34,019 bases of DNA from Natrinema gari JCM 14663 (GTDB lineage: Archaea; Halobacteriota; Halobacteria; Halobacteriales; Natrialbaceae). Where the stretch lies: contig NZ_AOIJ01000029.1 in assembly GCF_000337175.1 (NCBI RefSeq), positions 1 through 34,019 on the forward strand, in the 5' to 3' direction. The notes under the pieces are model-generated. The model was not told where the DNA came from, searched no databases, and worked only from the letters and a program-made list of their open reading frames with translations. The translations under genes were made by a program, and so were the position numbers. Positions 32,433-34,019 of this stretch are shown piece after piece; within the stretch, counting starts at the first letter, position 1; every line of letters starts with the position of its first letter.

Positions 32433-33956
32433 CTACTCGCCTGCGGGCCGCATCTTGAACCCGTAGCGGGTGACGCCTTCCTGCGTGTAGATCCGTCGGA
32501 TCGTCGTCTCGATCCGCTCACCGACCGAAAAATCGGCGGGGTCGGCATCGGTGCCCATCGCGGGGACGCTGACGGTCCCGTCGCCGCTATCGACGGCTCC
32601 TTTTCGCGGGCGCTGCCCGCTCGAGTGGTCCGCGGAGCGACGCTCCGCGTGATCGCCGTCTTTTCGTTGCGTCTCCGACGCACCGCCCGTCTCGAGCGCG
32701 ACGATCGCGGCCGCGTAGTCGCCCGACTGAGCCTGCTGTTCGGCGAACTCGGGCGGCGCGCCGCCCTGCGAGATGGTCGTGACGGCCTCGATCGTCCCCT
32801 CGCCCGCGAGTTCGACGGGGTCGTAGTCGGCGAGCGCACCGCAGTCGTCGCAGGCACCGTCCGGCGGGAAGGAAAGCGCACCGCACTCCGAACAGCGACC
32901 CGCCTCGAGCCGGTAGCGTTGGGGGAGCGAGCGCCGCCAGGAGGGGACGCTGACGTAGGCACCGCCGCCCGAGGGGGGGCCAGTGGTCACAACGCCGCGC
33001 TGGCGCAGGTATTCGGCGTAGGAAAGCGGATCCGATCCTTCGAGCGCGGTGACGGCCGGCACCTCGCCGTCGGTCTCGACAACGAAGGCGTCCGCGCCCG
33101 CGCCACTGCCCTGGGAGACGGCGAGAACGGATTCGTAGCTGTCCGCGAGTGCGGTCGCCAGCGAGACGGGGACGCTCGCAGCGCCGAGGTCGCCCAGATC
33201 GTGGACCGTCGTGGCGGCCCGTATCTCCTCGGTCCCGACGCCGGCCGCGCCCGCGGCGCGGTAGGGGAGTTTCCCGTCGGGAGCCTGGATCGCGACCGCG
33301 TCGGGATCGGGCTCGTCCTCGAGGCCGGCGACGGCCCCGCCGATCGTCTCGGTAAAGGCCTGCCGGTCGTACTGGGTGATTCCCAGTCCCTGTGTCTCGT
33401 CCTCGCCGGCGTTGCGGAACCGAGTGCCGGGATACGGCGCGGCGTATTCCGCTCGATCGACGATCTCGGTGGGGCCCTCACGCTTGAGGACGAACGCCGC
33501 GCTGCCGGCCCCGGCGGCGTGGTCGATCCCGTCGTCGGGGTCGCCCTGTGGCGCGTCGGCGGCGACGACGAGCGCGGTCGTCGCGTCGGCCTCGAGCGCG
33601 TCGAGACCGGCCCACAGCGCCCGCGTGCCGGCGCGCGTGCTGCCGGAAAACGCGTGGCGAGTCGCCGACTCGGCGAGCGCCAGCATCGCGCCCAGCCGGG
33701 CGGTCAGGTCGTCCTCGGCTGCCGGCGGTCGCGAGGAAGCGAACGCCAGCCAGTCGATCTCGGCGGGGGCCGTATCGGCCGCCTCGAGCGCGCGGGTTGC
33801 GGCCTCGTAGGCCATCGTCAGAGCGTCTTCGTCGGCCGCGGGGACGGCCTTCTGGGTGACGCCGGCGGCGTGGAACTGCCCCCAGGCGTCCTCGAAGGCC
33901 TCGGCGCTGATGCGGAACCGCGGCGCGTACGCGCCGACGCCGGTGATCGCGGCCAT
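32433..33956 (-). CDS. HMG-CoA-synthase-like domain fused to DUF35 zinc-ribbon OB-fold
   Basis: A 507-residue fusion. Residues 1-320 have the archaeal HMG-CoA synthase fold (GVGAYAPRFRI at the start, VPAADEDALTMAYEAA near 38). The catalytic cysteine of that family (in A-C-K-A-G-T) is T107 here (STRAGTRA), and the catalytic histidine of F-H-x-P-N-G-K is Q224 (IQAPDGKL). Residues 345-507 are a DUF35 domain with zinc ligands C355, C358, C369 and C372 and an OB-fold. A charged insert (about 424-460) splits the OB-fold. It starts at the TAATG overlap with a thiolase gene. A non-catalytic scaffold for acyl-CoA transfer to the thiolase is the best inference. Confidence 0.88.
   Translation of the reverse strand: MAAITGVGAYAPRFRISAEAFEDAWGQFHAAGVTQKAVPAADEDALTMAYEAATRALEAADTAPAEIDWLAFASSRPPAAEDDLTARLGAMLALAESATRHAFSGSTRAGTRALWAGLDALEADATTALVVAADAPQGDPDDGIDHAAGAGSAAFVLKREGPTEIVDRAEYAAPYPGTRFRNAGEDETQGLGITQYDRQAFTETIGGAVAGLEDEPDPDAVAIQAPDGKLPYRAAGAAGVGTEEIRAATTVHDLGDLGAASVPVSLATALADSYESVLAVSQGSGAGADAFVVETDGEVPAVTALEGSDPLSYAEYLRQRGVVTTGPPSGGGAYVSVPSWRRSLPQRYRLEAGRCSECGALSFPPDGACDDCGALADYDPVELAGEGTIEAVTTISQGGAPPEFAEQQAQSGDYAAAIVALETGGASETQRKDGDHAERRSADHSSGQRPRKGAVDSGDGTVSVPAMGTDADPADFSVGERIETTIRRIYTQEGVTRYGFKMRPAGE
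32606..32682 (-). repeat. three-hairpin palindromic insert inside the HMGS/DUF35 gene
   Basis: Perfect hairpins TGCGTC/GACGCA (32668-32682), CGCGGAGCG-A-CGCTCCGCG (32631-32649) and GCGGGC/GCCCGC (32606-32620). The middle one encodes Ala-Glu-Arg-Arg-Ser-Ala-Asp on the coding strand. The stretch forms a charged insert in the OB-fold and matches the insert in the DNA ligase in peptide core and hairpin order. Confidence 0.6.
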
Positions 33957-34019
33957 TACGCGCTCACCTCCCCGTCCTTTTCGAACACGTGAACGACGGC
34001 GGCACCACCGCTACCACCG
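33956..34019 (-). CDS. thiolase, C-terminal end (partial)
   Basis: Only the last 20 or so codons are inside the window, ending GGSGGAAVVHVFEKDG plus four residues. The Gly-rich segment and the following strand are the C-terminus of the acetyl-CoA acetyltransferase (thiolase) family. Its stop TAA shares one base with the ATG of the HMGS-like/DUF35 gene (TAATG), so the pair is translationally coupled. The gene continues beyond the right edge. Confidence 0.8.
   Translation of the reverse strand, partial: GGSGGAAVVHVFEKDGEVSA

Noticed and set aside
32337-33992. Long open frame (551 codons) on the plus strand opposite the HMGS/DUF35 gene
   Set aside because: It is an antisense shadow caused by high GC; its translation is Arg/Gly/Asp-rich without motifs, while the minus frame has clear domains.
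1-34019. CRISPR array, transposase, integrase or tRNA genes
   Set aside because: I read intergenic regions for repeats with regular spacing and for cloverleaf or transposase signs and found none.

Overview
The window is chromosomal DNA from an extremely halophilic archaeon (class Halobacteria). The evidence is high GC with very frequent CTCGAG-type codon pairs, strongly acidic proteins, archaeal-type genes (rps17e, MBF1, an ATP-dependent DNA ligase, cofD, an archaeal triosephosphate isomerase, halocyanin-type copper proteins), and many start codons 26-30 bases after a TATA-like element, as expected for leaderless transcripts. The family Natrialbaceae is plausible but cannot be fixed from the sequence alone. 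No tRNA, rRNA, transposase or CRISPR array was recognised. Apart from short palindromic inserts inside two genes, the window looks like ordinary host chromosome.

Left part (1-7015): a gene-free 0.8 kb lead-in with a strong hairpin/T-run terminator, then an aa3-type oxidase locus. coxB (-) and coxA (+) are divergent. coxA carries an extra C-terminal membrane domain and overlaps a two-helix membrane protein. A dimanganese catalase and a 60-residue zinc-finger-like protein lie between these and coxC (-). Region 7166-16351 holds a geranylgeranyl-reductase-like flavoprotein, a cupin, a CitG-like/DUF447 gene pair, rps17e, a small membrane protein, asd, a Usp protein, a D-2-hydroxyacid dehydrogenase, and the cofactor F420 gene cofD coupled to a dihydrouridine-synthase-like gene.

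Middle part (16489-24110): an 831-residue Tat lipoprotein has six copies of a helical His/Glu-rich repeat followed by a cupredoxin domain. Two DtxR/IdeR-like palindromes lie at its start. Divergent from it is a covalent-flavin oxidoreductase. Next come a glutamate-cysteine-ligase-like gene and the replicative/repair DNA ligase.

Right part (24232-34019): small membrane proteins, the overlapping set hisC / AK6-type kinase / CDP-alcohol phosphatidyltransferase, MBF1, tpiA, a TIR-domain protein with a zinc ribbon, a 588-base structured intergenic region, a DUF3054-like protein, an ornithine-cyclodeaminase-family gene, a 59-residue zinc-ribbon protein, and a thiolase followed by an HMG-CoA-synthase-like/DUF35 fusion that has lost its catalytic Cys and His.

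The most interesting signals are (1) the six-repeat cupredoxin lipoprotein under a probable metal-dependent repressor, (2) a palindromic element encoding a Glu-Arg-Arg-Ser-Ala peptide, found in frame inside both the DNA ligase and the HMGS-like/DUF35 gene, (3) the catalytically stripped HMGS-DUF35 fusion beside a thiolase, (4) the TIR-zinc-ribbon protein, and (5) a cluster of perfect hairpins in an otherwise empty intergenic region.
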